Source: Muricoccus nepalensis
GTDB taxonomy: Bacteria > Pseudomonadota > Alphaproteobacteria > Acetobacterales > Acetobacteraceae
Direction: 5' to 3'
DNA: 64,000 bases
Assembly (NCBI RefSeq): GCF_006438825.1
Contig: NZ_RCZP01000007.1
Location: 141,066 to 205,065 of the forward strand
In this document: in pieces, positions 63,136 through 64,000 of the stretch
How the letters are laid out: each line of letters opens with the position of its first letter
Numbering within the stretch: position 1 is the stretch's first letter
Position numbers and translations under genes: made by a program
The notes under the pieces: model-generated
Told to the model about the DNA's origin: nothing
The model's database searches: none
Seen by the model: only the letters and a program-made list of their open reading frames with translations

Positions 63136-63621
63136 TTATAGGAGAGCTTCCAAGCCTCTCGCGAGTAAAGCATCTGCGCATTCGTAGTGCCAGTTCGTGC
63201 GCTTTCGCGTCTGAAATCGGACAGTCACGCAGCCCGGCGCTGCGGGCGGCAAAGCGGAATTGTGGAAGATCACCCGGCGCCCCTGAGTAGTACTCGAAAG
63301 GGTCAGGAAAAGTGGGAGGTAATCCTTACCGCCAAGGAAGACGGTATCGTCCGGAAGGGCATGCACCAATGCGTTCAGGTCGCTGTAGGGCTGTCCGCCG
63401 CGGCGACGGCGCTTGTAGGGAGCAGCGGAGCCACTGAACGTGATGTCGTACACTGGCAGACGCATATCCGCTCGGACCAGCCCCCAACCTGCGGAGAGGA
63501 TGAGGAGCCGTTCGTCACCATAGGCACCCCGCAAGGCGGCGTAGGAAGCATCAAGGTAAAGCTGCCAGGCTGGCAAGAAACCCAGGGCTTCCGCCTCACC
63601 GTTCCTGTTCGCCGCTATCAC
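63136..63621 (-). CDS. 5'-truncated gene of unknown function
   Basis: 161 aa as counted from GTG 63621, but the protein-like frame continues upstream (LFAHPDDPSDQDGQTWRDRV) to a TAA near 63751 with no start codon between. I infer that the N-terminal part was lost. The visible part has ILSAGWGLVRADMRLPVYDI and FLGGKDYLPLFLTLSS, resembling proteins of the YaaA/DUF6884 type; I am not certain of the family. The IS66 element begins just beyond, so an insertion may have broken the gene. Confidence 0.55.
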   Translation of the reverse strand: MIAANRNGEAEALGFLPAWQLYLDASYAALRGAYGDERLLILSAGWGLVRADMRLPVYDITFSGSAAPYKRRRRGGQPYSDLNALVHALPDDTVFLGGKDYLPLFLTLSSTTQGRRVIFHNSALPPAAPGCVTVRFQTRKRTNWHYECADALLARGLEALL

Positions 63622-63795
63622 CCGGTCTCGCCACGTTTGCCCGTCTTGGTCGGACGGATCGTCGGGATGGGCGAAGAGAGTGTGGACGTCAGAGGGGGCG
63701 GCCGTACTCGTCCGGCGAGGGCCGCCTTCTGTGAGGGATGATGACCTCTGACCTTAGTGACCGCTCGTGAGGGCGACGCAAAGGACGGGGGCGGG
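63622..63795. other. Junction between truncated gene and IS66-type element
   Basis: 174 bases holding the upstream end of the broken reverse gene and the leader of the transposase gene. I could not define an inverted repeat or a target duplication. Confidence 0.35.
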
Positions 63796-64000
63796 ATGGA
63801 GATCATCACCGGGGTTGAGCGGCGTCGTCGCTGGCGTGCCGAGGACAAGCTGCGCGTGCTGGCCGAGGCGGCGCAGCCCGGGGCGCGGACGTCGGAGGTG
63901 GCCCGGCGGCACGACATCAGCCGCGGGCTGCTGTGGTACTGGCGGCGTCAGTTGCGGCAGGGGCAGCTCAGGGTGCATGACGCGCCTGAGCCGATGTTCC
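63796..64000 (+). mobile_element. tnpA: IS66-family element, tnpA (5' part)
   Basis: The ATG at 63796 opens a frame to the window end that reads MEIITGVERRRRWRAEDKLR, then SEVARRHDISRGLLWYWRRQ, the helix-turn-helix of IS66 TnpA (accessory/transposase A). Only 68 codons are present; tnpB and tnpC would follow outside the window. It marks the right side of the island and indicates past mobility of this region. Confidence 0.85.

Noticed and set aside
63700..63795. Terminal inverted repeat of the IS66 element.
   Set aside because: No sequence resembling the usual GTAAGC-type IS66 end was found, so the left boundary is left open.
1..64000. CRISPR array.
   Set aside because: No regularly spaced repeats were seen anywhere in the window.

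Overview
The window is very GC-rich (roughly 70 % by eye in the first 53 kb), densely packed, with many ATGA-type stop/start overlaps. Five Bug/TctC-type solute-binding proteins, two glycerol-phosphate/sugar ABC systems, dipeptide-type ABC genes and several CoA-linked catabolic cassettes point to a heterotrophic alphaproteobacterium. A soil or water Acetobacteraceae (Roseomonas-like) is my best guess, but this is inference: there is no rRNA or core marker here. No tRNA, rRNA or CRISPR array was seen.

Layout. 1-10.7 kb: two catabolic gene sets, each with orphan Bug binding proteins. The first has a CaiB-type CoA-transferase, a GntR regulator, a CitE-type lyase and a Bug protein. Then come an SGNH hydrolase and a LysR regulator divergent from an enolase-superfamily enzyme, followed by a Bug protein, an HD-domain protein and another Bug protein. 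10.7-23.6 kb: two minus-strand ABC operons around a plus-strand SorC-type regulator. One is ugpB-A-E plus a glycerophosphodiester phosphodiesterase, with no ATPase of its own. The other has a metallophosphoesterase, a UgpC/MalK ATPase, two permeases, a binding protein, a polyol-type dehydrogenase and an FGGY kinase. The same AT-rich 12-mer lies upstream of both operons, so I infer one SorC-controlled regulon with a shared ATPase. 23.8-35.3 kb: two more Bug proteins, two amidohydrolases, a serine hydrolase, a DppA-like protein, a DMT exporter, an aminotransferase and small proteins. 35.9-48.9 kb: acyl-CoA dehydrogenase/SDR/MaoC, a shikimate-dehydrogenase-like gene, a complete dipeptide-type ABC transporter with a double-ATPase fusion, a hydroxyacid dehydrogenase, an enoyl-CoA hydratase, and a class I CoA-transferase with a second MaoC protein. 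49.1-53.1 kb: sirtuin, YcaQ-type glycosylase, DMT transporter, HxlR regulator and NTF2-like protein.

53.2-64.0 kb is different. It opens with decayed remnants (an SDR and a signalling-type ATPase), and GC content falls visibly. Then comes a same-strand cassette: a 435-aa unrecognised protein with a possible winged helix and a CxxC, a Tdp1-like phospholipase-D protein with two HxK...N motifs, a 912-aa SNF2-type helicase, an HNH endonuclease broken by an apparent one-base deletion, and a protein with a candidate PD-(D/E)XK motif. After it lie a small methyltransferase, a 5'-truncated gene of unknown function, and the start of an IS66-type element running off the window. I read this as a horizontally acquired, probably anti-phage or restriction-like island. 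It is the most interesting part of the window, and I cannot assign it to a named system.
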